A stretch of DNA of 59,909 nt from contig SHAP01000011.1 in the NCBI GenBank assembly GCA_004213555.1, positions 1 to 59,909 on the forward strand, written 5' to 3'. The number at the start of each line of letters is the position of its first letter. Position 1 is the first letter of the stretch. Both the position numbers and the translations under genes were made by a program. Source of the stretch: Phycisphaeraceae bacterium (GTDB lineage Bacteria > Planctomycetota > Phycisphaerae > Phycisphaerales > SM1A02). Below, piece by piece: positions 42,223 to 50,550 of the stretch. Below the pieces are notes generated by a model. It did not search any database, had not been told where the DNA came from, and saw only the letters and a program-made list of their open reading frames with translations.

Positions 42223-43954
42223 CCGCTCCCGCTTCGGTCAGTCGAATCTGCACTTCGGCCCACGATCGGTTTGGCAGATTCCAACCGGACCGATCCCACA
42301 CTTGAAGCATCGTGTCATCGACAAGAACATGCGTCCAGCCGTCGTTCAAAAGTGAATTTGGGTCGAGGTCATCAAAGGGCCCCCTGTCCCACACGGCATG
42401 ACGATTCACCCGTGAGAAGCGCCACCCATCGGCAACGCCAACGCCAAGCACTTTGGCAGATTCAGGAAGTGATCGGACTTCCGCCATGGGATTTGGTGGG
42501 GCATCTGGGATGGGCGTTCGGCCATCCAACACACCAGCTTGGCCAAATGCGGCCGTGGGCAGCCCTTGCCGTTGCCCCAGGAACGTCGCCAGCGGCACCA
42601 AAAGCATGACCCAAACCATGCCATGAGGCAGCCGTGACAAGGGCCGAGCCGCAATGAGGGCAAAGAGCGGAAGCATGGGCACCAGAAATCTTGATTGGGC
42701 GTGGGTCAGGAGCACAAACACGGCCAGACCCGAGCCAATGGCAAGACTGTCTTTGATCCGATCACGTTGTGGTGCCATGCCCAGCCCAACCAGTACCAGC
42801 CAAGGTGTCACACTCCATTGCCAGTGTCCAGAAGATCGATAACCCAGCCATTCAGTCCAGAGCGCGGCAAGAGAACCACCACCGGTATGTGCCGCTTCCC
42901 AATTGGCACTTTGGATTGCTGTCCAATGTCCAAGCCCAAAAACCCCCGTCAACAACGGGAAAAATGGTGAGCCCACAGTAAGGGTATTGTCCAACAACCA
43001 GGGCATTGACACGATGGTTGCAATGCCAACGGACAGCAAAACGGGCTTGGACTGTCGACGATTCGGTTCGGCGAAATACATCAGCGCCAAAGGCAATGCC
43101 AACAACAGTGCCGCACTTGGTTTGGCCAACGCGATGCCTCCCGCCAAAAGCCCTAGGCAACACGCTTGGCCAGAAGCTTTCGATTCACGGAGATGCAGGG
43201 TCAATGCGCAAGCAGGAAACAGGACAAAAGCTTCGGTGTAGGCCATCGAGCCTGTCACCATGATCCAAGGTGTCATCAAGAAAACCAAAGCGGCGGCAGC
43301 ATGTTTCTGACGCAGCAAGCTGGCCGTATTGATCGTCAAAATCGCGCACAGCATTTGGGCGGCCAAGCCCGTGACATCATGGGTTCCTCCCGACAAGGCA
43401 TGCAGATGAAGGAAGGCACTCTCGGCCCCGCCGGGCAGGCCAGAGTAAGCGTTGGTGGTGAGGGGACCCATCCGACCCAGCGTCCACCAATCGGCTGGCA
43501 GCGCGAGGTGATAAGACAGCACGTCATACCCGCCGAACTCGGTATCCCAGAGCCAGCCCGGAGGCACAAGTGCAGCAGTCCCCAGCACAGCCAAAGGCAG
43601 CATCCAAGTCCATTCCATCTGTGGCCAACCCAAATGGGTTGGTCTCGACCGGCGATATCCCAAAAGTCCGAGGGCCAGCAATCCCCAGGCGGATGTGAGG
43701 TCCATCAGTCCCAGTCGGCCAAGGCATTGATCCAAAAAGACCAGGCCCACCACGCCCACCACCGGGCCCATTTCGGACGAGTTGGGCAACAGCCAGTGCC
43801 CATAGCCTCTCGCGGACAGCCACCAGAGCCAAGCCAGCCCAAGTGAGGGCAGGGAATGCAGCAAACCGCTTCCGATTTCGGTGGCCCCGCCCAGCAACAA
43901 AAGGAATGGCACCAACGCCAACGTGCACAGGATGGGCAGGATTGACCGTGGCAT
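42146..43954 (-). CDS. Polytopic membrane protein, glycosyltransferase (GT-C/PMT-like)
   Basis: The 602-residue protein has roughly ten to twelve hydrophobic helices. An extracytoplasmic loop after an early helix carries WDTEFGGYDVLSYHLALPADW, where acidic residues sit as in GT-C enzymes. Later segments include AALVFLMTPWIMVTGSMAYTEAFVLF and a soluble C-terminal domain. This fits a polyprenyl-phosphate-sugar-dependent glycosyltransferase, but no signature is decisive. Start at ATG 43954 (MPRSILPI), because the upstream open frame is antisense to flgI. The 53-base divergent gap to flgI must hold both promoters. Confidence 0.65.
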   Translation of the reverse strand: MPRSILPILCTLALVPFLLLLGGATEIGSGLLHSLPSLGLAWLWWLSARGYGHWLLPNSSEMGPVVGVVGLVFLDQCLGRLGLMDLTSAWGLLALGLLGYRRSRPTHLGWPQMEWTWMLPLAVLGTAALVPPGWLWDTEFGGYDVLSYHLALPADWWTLGRMGPLTTNAYSGLPGGAESAFLHLHALSGGTHDVTGLAAQMLCAILTINTASLLRQKHAAAALVFLMTPWIMVTGSMAYTEAFVLFPACALTLHLRESKASGQACCLGLLAGGIALAKPSAALLLALPLALMYFAEPNRRQSKPVLLSVGIATIVSMPWLLDNTLTVGSPFFPLLTGVFGLGHWTAIQSANWEAAHTGGGSLAALWTEWLGYRSSGHWQWSVTPWLVLVGLGMAPQRDRIKDSLAIGSGLAVFVLLTHAQSRFLVPMLPLFALIAARPLSRLPHGMVWVMLLVPLATFLGQRQGLPTAAFGQAGVLDGRTPIPDAPPNPMAEVRSLPESAKVLGVGVADGWRFSRVNRHAVWDRGPFDDLDPNSLLNDGWTHVLVDDTMLQVWDRSGWNLPNRSWAEVQIRLTEAGAVMLQDYAGMSLWKLPVPTEVPPANP

Positions 43955-44007
43955 GGACTTTGCAGAGTACCTCTTCGGCCGCTGGCCCTGCGGACAAGGA
44001 GGTCCCC

Positions 44008-45033
44008 GTGAAAGTCTTGATTTTGGCCATTTTGACCCTCGTGACCACCCCAGGTGGGGTGCTGGCGCAAGATTTGAGCGCAATATCTGCCGAACCCGCG
44101 ACGATCCGCTTGGTGGATCTTCTGAGATTTCGAGATCAACAAGCTCGGGTTTTCGAAGGCGTGGGTCTCGTGACAGGTCTTGATGGCAGCGGGGACCGAC
44201 TGAAGAGTGAGGATCGCCTTCGACCACTCGCCGGCGTTCTGGAGCGACATGACGTTCCCTTTCTTCAAACCTTGGATTTGCTCAAGACCGGGAACTCAGC
44301 GTTGGTCATGGTGCAGTGCAAAGTGCCAGCTGCTGGCGGCACTGAAGGCGATCAATTCGATCTCACAGTCAGCACCCTGCTCGATGCCAACGACTTGGAG
44401 GGCGGGGTCTTGTTGACCACGTTGTTGCGAGATCCATTGCTGCCAAATGCGACTCCGACCATGCAAGCGAGTGGTGTGATTGAGTTGGCGGCGGAGATCT
44501 CGAGCCGTGGCTCCATTTTGGATGGTGCACAACTCTTAAAGCCAATTCTTCGCACCGCAATAGGGCACCTGCGTCATATGCGTGATCCAGATGGCTCCAT
44601 CCGATTGACCCTCCGGGCCGCCTGGCGACATCCCTTGGTGTTCGAGTACATCAATTCCAAGTTTGATTATGTCCTGCAGCCAGTGAACGAGGACTTTGGA
44701 GCGTTTGTGGTGCCACCTGAAAAAGGTGCGGTGCTGAATGATGTCTTGAAGACCCTGATTCCGATCAGCGATTTGCCGGCGGTGCGAAGGGTGGTCATCG
44801 ACAAAGCCACACAATCTATTTTTACCAGCGGAAGCGTCATGGTTCGTCCGTTCCATTTCAGTGTTGACGGCATCAAATTGCTACCCGATCCGAGCCGTGA
44901 GGCAGATGCCCAACCCTTGGGGGAGGCGTTGGCCATGCTTGAAGATTTGGGGGCAACCGCCGAACAGCGGATTGCGTTCATCCGCCAAGCCGACGAAGCC
45001 AGTGCACTCTTCGGGGAGGTCGTCGAACAATGA
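44008..45033 (+). CDS. flgI: Flagellar P-ring protein FlgI
   Basis: FlgI builds the periplasmic P-ring around the flagellar rod. The 341-residue protein has a signal peptide (LILAILTLVTTPGGVLAQ) and the family core VRLVD-like IRLVDLLRFRDQQARVFEGVGLVTGLDGSGD, followed by SALVMVQCKVPA and VVIDKATQSIFTSGSVMV. Start at GTG 44008, supported by AAGGAGG five bases upstream. The next gene overlaps it by four bases. FlgH, the usual L-ring neighbour, is absent from the window. Confidence 0.9.
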   Translation: MKVLILAILTLVTTPGGVLAQDLSAISAEPATIRLVDLLRFRDQQARVFEGVGLVTGLDGSGDRLKSEDRLRPLAGVLERHDVPFLQTLDLLKTGNSALVMVQCKVPAAGGTEGDQFDLTVSTLLDANDLEGGVLLTTLLRDPLLPNATPTMQASGVIELAAEISSRGSILDGAQLLKPILRTAIGHLRHMRDPDGSIRLTLRAAWRHPLVFEYINSKFDYVLQPVNEDFGAFVVPPEKGAVLNDVLKTLIPISDLPAVRRVVIDKATQSIFTSGSVMVRPFHFSVDGIKLLPDPSREADAQPLGEALAMLEDLGATAEQRIAFIRQADEASALFGEVVEQ

Positions 45034-45326
45034 TTTCGCCTTTGCCCACAATTGCTGAGCATTCTTCGTCCACTTACGAGCGGGCCGATGCCGCCGCGCG
45101 ACAGTTGGTGGGGCAAGCGTTCTTGGTCCCCCTCCTGAAGGAAGTCCGGGAATCCACTTCCGCGCATGGCATTTTTGCACCTGGGGCAGCCGAAAAGCGC
45201 TTTGGTCCCATCATCGATCACCAGATGGCCGATGCCTTGATGACCAGACTCGATTTGGATCTCATTGCCAAAGTTCGCCAAGACATCGTGAACAAAGAAC
45301 CCTCAAAGGCGGAGGTCACATCCTGA
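45030..45326 (+). CDS. FlgJ N-terminal-like rod-binding protein
   Basis: The 98-residue protein matches the rod-binding domain found at the N-terminus of FlgJ (AARQLVGQAFLVPLLKEVRES ... RFGPIIDHQMADALMTRL). It caps the growing rod. It lacks the muramidase domain of enterobacterial FlgJ, so a separate peptidoglycan hydrolase would be needed. It is coupled to flgI (ATGA overlap) and to the following flgN-like gene (TGATG). Confidence 0.82.
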   Translation: MISPLPTIAEHSSSTYERADAAARQLVGQAFLVPLLKEVRESTSAHGIFAPGAAEKRFGPIIDHQMADALMTRLDLDLIAKVRQDIVNKEPSKAEVTS

Positions 45327-45799
45327 TGGCCACCAAGTTGGAACGTCTCAGCAGCGTGCTCGAAGCCCAGCATCAAGCGTGGTCGGAGCTGGAGAATGTC
45401 CTTTCGATCAGAAGACAAGCGTTGCGCACCGGAGACATCGAAGGCGTCACCAAGGACAGTCGCCGCGAACATGTCATCGCCGAGACCTTGCGTCAATTGG
45501 ATGCTGAACGTGTGGAGTTGGCCACTGCGTTAGGGGCTTCAACCATTGATGATGTCTTGGACCAACTCCCCGCGTCTGAAAAAGACAAACTCAATAAATT
45601 GCGCGAAGGCATTCAGTTGGCCGCAGCCCGGGTGGCCGAGGCGTACGCCGTTCTTCGTGATGCCACCACGCGCATTTCAGGCATTGTTCGTGGTGCGGCT
45701 CAGACGGTGAAAGAAACCGAGCTCGGGGCACAACCGTGGGCCCGTTCGGGAAGAATTCCCCAGACTTCTTTCTCTCTTGGACTTCGGGTGGAGGCGTAA
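45326..45799 (+). CDS. flgN: FlgN-like flagellar export chaperone
   Basis: The 157-residue helical protein resembles FlgN, the export chaperone for the hook-filament junction proteins FlgK and FlgL. It has long heptad-like helices (LERLSSVLEAQHQAWSEL ... LAAARVAEAYAVLRDATTRI) and a short polar C-terminus. Sequence conservation in this family is low, so position between the flgJ-like gene and flgK is important evidence. It starts inside the TGATG overlap with the upstream gene and ends three bases before flgK. Confidence 0.72.
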   Translation: MATKLERLSSVLEAQHQAWSELENVLSIRRQALRTGDIEGVTKDSRREHVIAETLRQLDAERVELATALGASTIDDVLDQLPASEKDKLNKLREGIQLAAARVAEAYAVLRDATTRISGIVRGAAQTVKETELGAQPWARSGRIPQTSFSLGLRVEA

Positions 45800-45801
45800 C
45801 G

Positions 45802-47448
45802 ATGCTTGGTGGATTCCAAATTGGTCGCTCCGCACTGCTGACTTCCCAGCGAGCCATGCAGGTCACGGGTCAGAACTTGGCCAACGCGGCCACCATTGGG
45901 TACCGACGCCGCACGGTGGAACTTACGTCCCTGGGGGCGAGAAACGGCGTGTTCTCCGGTCAAGGCGTTGGCATTTCGTCGATCCGTCGCGAACTCGATC
46001 CTGCCCTCGCAGCGCGATTGCGTGGGGCGTTGTCCATGGAAGTGGCCAACGGTACGGAATACACCTATCTGTCCCAGGTCGAAGCCTTGCAAGACGCGCT
46101 TGGCGACAACAACTTGAGCTCTGAGTTGACAGCGTTCTTTGGCGCTTTCAGCAATCTGGCCGACAATCCATCCGATGACGCCCTGCGTGGTTTGGCGGTC
46201 TCTCGTGGTACGGCCCTGGCGGACCGTGTCAATCGGTTGCACGAGGATTACCTCAACGCTCGAACAAACCTCGACGCAGATCTTTCGGCGAGTGCAGGAC
46301 AAATTGATCAACTCTTGACTGACATTGCCACCCTCAACGGAGAGATTGTTCAATCTCAGGATGGTGATGTCTCGGCTTTGCAGGACCAGCGTGATCTCAA
46401 ACTCGATGAACTGGCCCAGTTGGTTGAGATCGATGTGATCGGTCAGCCCGCGGGTTCCGTGACGGTCCAGGTGAATTCCATTCCGGTGGTTTTGGGCAAC
46501 CAAAGTCTGGGATTTGAATTTGAAAGAACGGACGGCGGTATCGAACTTCGTACCAAGGATGGCACCATTTTGAATCCCACTGGGGGTGAAATCGCGGCCC
46601 TTCGCCGTCAGGATGCGGAAACCATTCAGCCCGCTCTGGATGCTTTGGAGTCGCTCACCAACCAGTTGGTGTTCCAAGTCAATCGTGCCCACAGCTCGGG
46701 GCAAGGAACGGTTGGTTGGGAAGTGGCGCAAGGATTCAGCTTGGGCGACCGCACTGTTCCGTTGGCCGACCTTGGCTTGCCCGTCACACCAGCTCCAGGT
46801 GGGTTCTCACTGCACGTTCTGGATCCCGAAACCGGTGATCGCGTCACCCGTACGATTGGCATTGATCCAAGCACCATGAGTGTGGACGACATTGTTGACG
46901 CCGTGAATGCCGCTGCCGGAGATTTGGGTGTGGTGGCTTCGGCGGATGATGGTGGCCGTCTGACCCTCACGGCGCCTACGGGCCGGACGCTGCAGTTCTC
47001 CGACGATCCGACTGGTGTCTTGGCAGCCATTGGTATCAATTCATACTTTGAAGGCAGCGCTGGGGACTTGGCGGTCCGCTCAGCTTTGGTGGATGACCCA
47101 CGATTGTTGGCGGCAGGTTCCAACTTGGAAGAAGGCTCCAATGGCACCGCATTGTTGATGGCGCAGTTGGGAGACCTTGACAACGATGCATTGGGCGGGC
47201 GGTCGTTGCAAGATTTCTGGATCACGCACGTGGATGATGTTGCGGTCCGAACGGCATCGGCACGTAACGCGCTGCAAGCGTCATCGATCGTGCGTGAGAA
47301 TCTCGATTTGGCCATGCAACAGCGGTCCGGTGTGAGTATGGATGAGGAACTGCTGAATTTGACCACTTGGCAGAACCAATATCAGGCCGCTGCCCGCTTC
47401 TTAGAAACCCTTGATGAAACCATGCAGGAGTTGCTCCGCCTGGCGTGA
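45802..47448 (+). CDS. flgK: Flagellar hook-associated protein 1 (FlgK)
   Basis: FlgK is the first hook-filament junction protein. The 548-residue protein has the FlgK N-terminus (GFQIGRSALLTSQRAMQVTGQNLANAATIGYRRR) and the C-terminal ...DEELLNLTTWQNQYQAAARFLETLDETMQELLRL. The central region is typical in length and has LDELAQLVEIDVI. ATG 45802 has GGAGG seven bases upstream; the longer open frame reads through flgN. Its stop overlaps the Shine-Dalgarno of flgL. Confidence 0.94.
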   Translation: MLGGFQIGRSALLTSQRAMQVTGQNLANAATIGYRRRTVELTSLGARNGVFSGQGVGISSIRRELDPALAARLRGALSMEVANGTEYTYLSQVEALQDALGDNNLSSELTAFFGAFSNLADNPSDDALRGLAVSRGTALADRVNRLHEDYLNARTNLDADLSASAGQIDQLLTDIATLNGEIVQSQDGDVSALQDQRDLKLDELAQLVEIDVIGQPAGSVTVQVNSIPVVLGNQSLGFEFERTDGGIELRTKDGTILNPTGGEIAALRRQDAETIQPALDALESLTNQLVFQVNRAHSSGQGTVGWEVAQGFSLGDRTVPLADLGLPVTPAPGGFSLHVLDPETGDRVTRTIGIDPSTMSVDDIVDAVNAAAGDLGVVASADDGGRLTLTAPTGRTLQFSDDPTGVLAAIGINSYFEGSAGDLAVRSALVDDPRLLAAGSNLEEGSNGTALLMAQLGDLDNDALGGRSLQDFWITHVDDVAVRTASARNALQASSIVRENLDLAMQQRSGVSMDEELLNLTTWQNQYQAAARFLETLDETMQELLRLA

Positions 47449-47456
47449 GGTCCATG

Positions 47457-49424
47457 ATGAGTTTGAATCCCATCGCATCTCGAGTTCCTACCCTTCTGTC
47501 TGGCCGTCTGATGGGCGGCTCCATCGCGCAAACGCAGCGTGAAATGCTTGATTTGCAGTTGGGCTTTGCTTCGGGCACACGTTTGCAACGAGGAAGTGAT
47601 GATCCTCGGGCCACCCGAGCCATTCAGCTGTTGCAGAGTTCGATGGATCGTCGAGACCAGCGTCTCAATGCGATCTCTTGGGGTGAAGCCGTCTTGGGAC
47701 GGGTGGACACCAGCTTGTCTTCTTTGACCGATCTGGTCACCGAAGCCCGAGCTCTTGCGGTCGGGCAAAGTGATGATTCCGCGGACGCCGATTCACGTGC
47801 CGCGCAAGCGGTGGTTGTGTCATCCATGATCGATCAACTGTTTGCCGAAGCCAACGCCGAGTGGCAGGGGTTGCACATTTTTGGTGGCCAAAATGGTGGA
47901 CAACGACCATTCGCTTCTTTCTTGGGTGGTGTTCGCTATCTGGGATCTGGCGCTGGACTGGTCAACGACAATGGGTTGGGGTTGCCGATCACACTGTCGG
48001 GTGACGAAGCTTTTGGCGCTGTCAGTGCTCGCGTGGCGGGACAAGTCGATTTGAATCCTGCCCTCTCCAATGGGGTGTACCTCGAAGATCTCGGTGGTGT
48101 GGATGGCGTAGGTGTTACCGGGGGAGTTGTTGAACTCACGGTGGGAGCCAACACCACTGAAGTTGATCTCAGTGGTGCCGCAACCGTCGGTGAAGTTCTC
48201 GACCGCTTGCAAGCGGAACTGGACAACATTGCCCCAGGATCCACCGTCTCAACCAATGGCAGCCGATTCAGCTTTACGGTGGCGGGGGCCGATGATCTCA
48301 CGGTTGTTGGTGTTGCAGGAGATATTGGTCCAGGTCTTGGCCTTGAAGGCACCTTTGTTGCAGGAGCGACCACCACCGGTGGCGACACGCAACCCAAATT
48401 GCTCAGCCGGACTCGGATTGCCGACCTCGAAGGTCTGTCGGGGCCGTTGGGCAGCATTCGGCTTGAGAACGGCGGAAATGTCCAAACAATTGACCTTTCG
48501 GGAGCCGAAACCATTGCTGATCTGCAGAACTTGATCGACTCGGCGGATCTGGGGATTCGCCTTGAAGTGGAGCAGGACGGCACCCTTTCCATGTTGAACG
48601 AAGTTTCGGGGACATGGATGAGTGTTGGTGAGGATGGAGGCGACACCGCCACGCTCCTTGGACTGCGTTCGATGGGGCTCGACACACCACTTTCCGTCTT
48701 CAATGACGGTGACGGAGTGCCTGTCCGCTCGGGAAGTGTTGATCCTGAGACCGGGTTACCAAACCCTGCCGCGGACGTTGATTTCACCATCAGTTTGGCC
48801 GACGGCCGTTCGTTTGAAGTTGACTTGGCAGGCGTTGAAACCGTTGGGGATGTGCTCGCGGCGCTGCGGGCTGCAGCTGGGGCAGCAACTCCTCCAATTG
48901 GACCCGCGGAATTCACGGCGGAACTGGCCACCACCGGCAATGGCATTGTTTTGACCGACAACTCCGGAGGCATGACGGGCACATTTACGGTGACGCCAGC
49001 CAACGGTTCTCGGGCCGCCAAAGCATTGGGTTTGCTGGCCCCGGTGTCGGGGAATGTGATTTCGGGTGAAGACCGGTCGATGGTCGCGGTCGAATCACTG
49101 TTCACCCATCTGAAAGCTTTAGAAAAGGCTCTGCTTCAAAACGACAACTGGTCCATTGAGCAAGCAGCCATCGATCTTCAGGATGATCTTGATCGGTTGA
49201 TTGATGTTCGGGGGGCGGCGGGTGCTCGAGGCGAACGGCTGCTTCTGGCCAAAGATCGCGAGTCCGAATTGTCGATCATGGAAGCATCTTTGCTTGGTGA
49301 AGCGCGTGACTTGGATTTGACCGACGCCGCCCTGCAATTGACGAATTTAGAACAACAGCTGCAAGCCACGTTGGCGGTGACAGCAAGAATGCAGCAACTC
49401 ACGCTGCTCAATTGGCTCGGATAG
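47457..49424 (+). CDS. flgL: Flagellar hook-associated protein 3 (FlgL), long form
   Basis: FlgL is the second junction protein and a flagellin homologue. The N-terminus (QREMLDLQLGFASGTRLQRGSDDPRATRAIQLLQSS) and C-terminus (LDLTDAALQLTNLEQQLQATLAVTARMQQLTLLNWLG) are clear flagellin/FlgL helices. At 655 residues it is about twice the usual length. The extra central part contains three flagellin IN-type repeats (TTEVDLSGAATVGEVL near 225, VQTIDLSGAETIADLQ near 345, FEVDLAGVETVGDVL near 455). ATG 47457 is favoured because GAGG lies six bases upstream. Confidence 0.92.
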   Translation: MSLNPIASRVPTLLSGRLMGGSIAQTQREMLDLQLGFASGTRLQRGSDDPRATRAIQLLQSSMDRRDQRLNAISWGEAVLGRVDTSLSSLTDLVTEARALAVGQSDDSADADSRAAQAVVVSSMIDQLFAEANAEWQGLHIFGGQNGGQRPFASFLGGVRYLGSGAGLVNDNGLGLPITLSGDEAFGAVSARVAGQVDLNPALSNGVYLEDLGGVDGVGVTGGVVELTVGANTTEVDLSGAATVGEVLDRLQAELDNIAPGSTVSTNGSRFSFTVAGADDLTVVGVAGDIGPGLGLEGTFVAGATTTGGDTQPKLLSRTRIADLEGLSGPLGSIRLENGGNVQTIDLSGAETIADLQNLIDSADLGIRLEVEQDGTLSMLNEVSGTWMSVGEDGGDTATLLGLRSMGLDTPLSVFNDGDGVPVRSGSVDPETGLPNPAADVDFTISLADGRSFEVDLAGVETVGDVLAALRAAAGAATPPIGPAEFTAELATTGNGIVLTDNSGGMTGTFTVTPANGSRAAKALGLLAPVSGNVISGEDRSMVAVESLFTHLKALEKALLQNDNWSIEQAAIDLQDDLDRLIDVRGAAGARGERLLLAKDRESELSIMEASLLGEARDLDLTDAALQLTNLEQQLQATLAVTARMQQLTLLNWLG

Positions 49425-49433
49425 AGCCGATAT
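49407..49433 (+). promoter_or_regulatory. Weak sigma-28-like promoter candidate ahead of fliW
   Basis: GCCGATAT (49426-49433) matches the FliA -10 consensus GCCGATAA at seven of eight bases. The paired -35 position (CTCAATTG, 11 bases upstream) matches TAAAGTTT at only three of eight. It spans the end of flgL. This could be a secondary start for fliW-csrA, but the evidence is thin. Confidence 0.22.
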
Positions 49434-49440
49434 CCAAGTG

Positions 49441-49466
49441 CCGTGCTGAGCAACCTCGCAGCACGG
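49441..49466 (+). other. Hairpin in the flgL-fliW spacer
   Basis: CCGTGCTG (49441-49448) pairs perfectly with CAGCACGG (49459-49466) across a ten-base loop. No T-tract follows. It could protect the flgL mRNA 3' end, act as partial attenuator, or structure the fliW leader. Confidence 0.4.
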
Positions 49467-49536
49467 TCAGCAGGAGGCACGTCCCAATCGCGTTGGTTGG
49501 GAGTCCAGGAAGGACGAGGTTCAGAGGATGTGTTTG

Positions 49537-49992
49537 ATGTCCAATCTTAAAATCGAGACCACCCGATTCGGCACTGTCAGCGTCGATGGCGACCGAGTGC
49601 TCGAGTTTCCATCCGGACTGCTTGGCTTTGCCCACGCAACCCGGTGGGTTTTGTTGCAGCCCGATGAAGAGGGATGTTTTTACTGGTTCCAATCTTGTGA
49701 TCAGGAAGATTTGGCTTTTGTAGTCACGGATCCCCAGTACTGGGTTCCCGACTTTGAAGCGATCATCCGCCGTGAGCAGTTGGAAGAGCTTGGCGCCAAC
49801 CAAATCGAGGACGCGCAGGTTTTCGTCATCGTCAACCGGTACCAGAACACATTGACCGCCAACCTTCAAGGACCTTTGGTGGTTGGAACCGCCTCACGAC
49901 GCGGCATGCAGTTGGTCTTGGCCGAAAAGCGTTGGACCACGCGTCACGTCATTGTGGAACTCGAAGCCGCCAGCGCTGCGCGGACCGCATAA
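49537..49992 (+). CDS. fliW: Flagellar assembly factor FliW
   Basis: FliW binds flagellin and the regulator CsrA, switching flagellin translation on when flagellin is secreted. The 151-residue protein has TTRFGTVSVDGDRVLEFPSGLLGF, WVLLQPDEEGCFYWFQS, a VVTDPQYWVPDF strand and NLQGPLVVGTASRRGMQLVL, all characteristic of FliW. ATG 49537 has GAGG nine bases upstream; an in-frame ATG at 49528 is possible. It lies upstream of csrA and fliC, the arrangement known from other FliW systems. Confidence 0.94.
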   Translation: MSNLKIETTRFGTVSVDGDRVLEFPSGLLGFAHATRWVLLQPDEEGCFYWFQSCDQEDLAFVVTDPQYWVPDFEAIIRREQLEELGANQIEDAQVFVIVNRYQNTLTANLQGPLVVGTASRRGMQLVLAEKRWTTRHVIVELEAASAARTA

Positions 49993-50063
49993 CTGTTGCC
50001 TGATTGTTGGTGGTCCACCCGCCACCATCTTTCACCTCAGCACGAGAGCCAGGAAGGAACCGA

Positions 50064-50327
50064 ATGCTCGTACTGTCTAGACATCGCGATGAAACCATCA
50101 TGCTTGGCGACGACATTGAAGTCACCGTCGTCGATATCCGCGGCGACAAAGTCCGCTTGGGGATCCGGGCCCCGGAAGCGGTCACCGTGCACCGCAAAGA
50201 GATTTGGGAGGCCATCCGGCAGGAGAACCAGCGGGCGGCTTCAAGTGAAGCCATCCCTCAGTTCGCCGGTGAGCAGTCGCCTCAATTGCGAATAGCAGCA
50301 GCAGGGATTTCCAAACGGAAGGCTTGA
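50064..50327 (+). CDS. csrA: Translational regulator CsrA
   Basis: CsrA dimers bind GGA-containing loops near ribosome-binding sites. The 87-residue protein has the full core [20 protein letters not shown]...[22 protein letters not shown], including the RNA-contacting Arg in VHRKEI, plus a C-terminal tail of about 25 residues longer than in E. coli. ATG 50064 is preceded by AGGAAGGA, which itself contains GGA and may allow self-regulation. It sits between fliW and fliC. Confidence 0.96.
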   Translation: MLVLSRHRDETIMLGDDIEVTVVDIRGDKVRLGIRAPEAVTVHRKEIWEAIRQENQRAASSEAIPQFAGEQSPQLRIAAAGISKRKA

Positions 50328-50330
50328 CCC

Positions 50331-50357
50331 GAATATTGGACAAAAAGAGTCCGATAA
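50331..50357 (+). promoter_or_regulatory. Sigma-28-like promoter candidate for fliC
   Basis: TCCGATAA (50350-50357) matches the flagellar sigma-28 -10 consensus at seven of eight bases. GAATATTG lies exactly 11 bases upstream at the -35 position but matches only four of eight. The location, just after csrA and about 190 bases before flagellin, is suitable. Confidence 0.4.
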
Positions 50358-50550
50358 CCGCCAAAAGTCCGGAAAAGTCGGTGCCGAATTCAGGAAGCCT
50401 CCAGATTGGACCGATAGAACGAACAGCCGACGCGATGTGTTCGCGTCATTTCCTGGCGGAGTCCGGGGAGCCGAGTCAAATTTTGAGGGCAGGAAGCCGC
50501 GTCCGTTCATGACCCCCGAAGGAATGGGGGCACTCTCTTTCGGAGCAATC
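50358..50550 (+). promoter_or_regulatory. GGA-rich fliC leader, candidate CsrA target
   Basis: The flagellin leader holds eight GGA triplets (50371, 50393, 50408, 50458, 50467, 50492, 50521, 50542), and a ninth lies just upstream at 50338. The last is in the CGGAG ribosome-binding site. A nine-base direct repeat CAGGAAGCC occurs at 50391-50399 and 50490-50498. CsrA is encoded immediately upstream with FliW, so translational repression of fliC through this leader is a reasonable inference. Confidence 0.5.

Noticed and set aside
50324..50358. TTGACC and GATAAC as a sigma-70 promoter for fliC
   Set aside because: The spacing is 23 bases, too long for sigma-70; the same region is better read as a sigma-28-like site.
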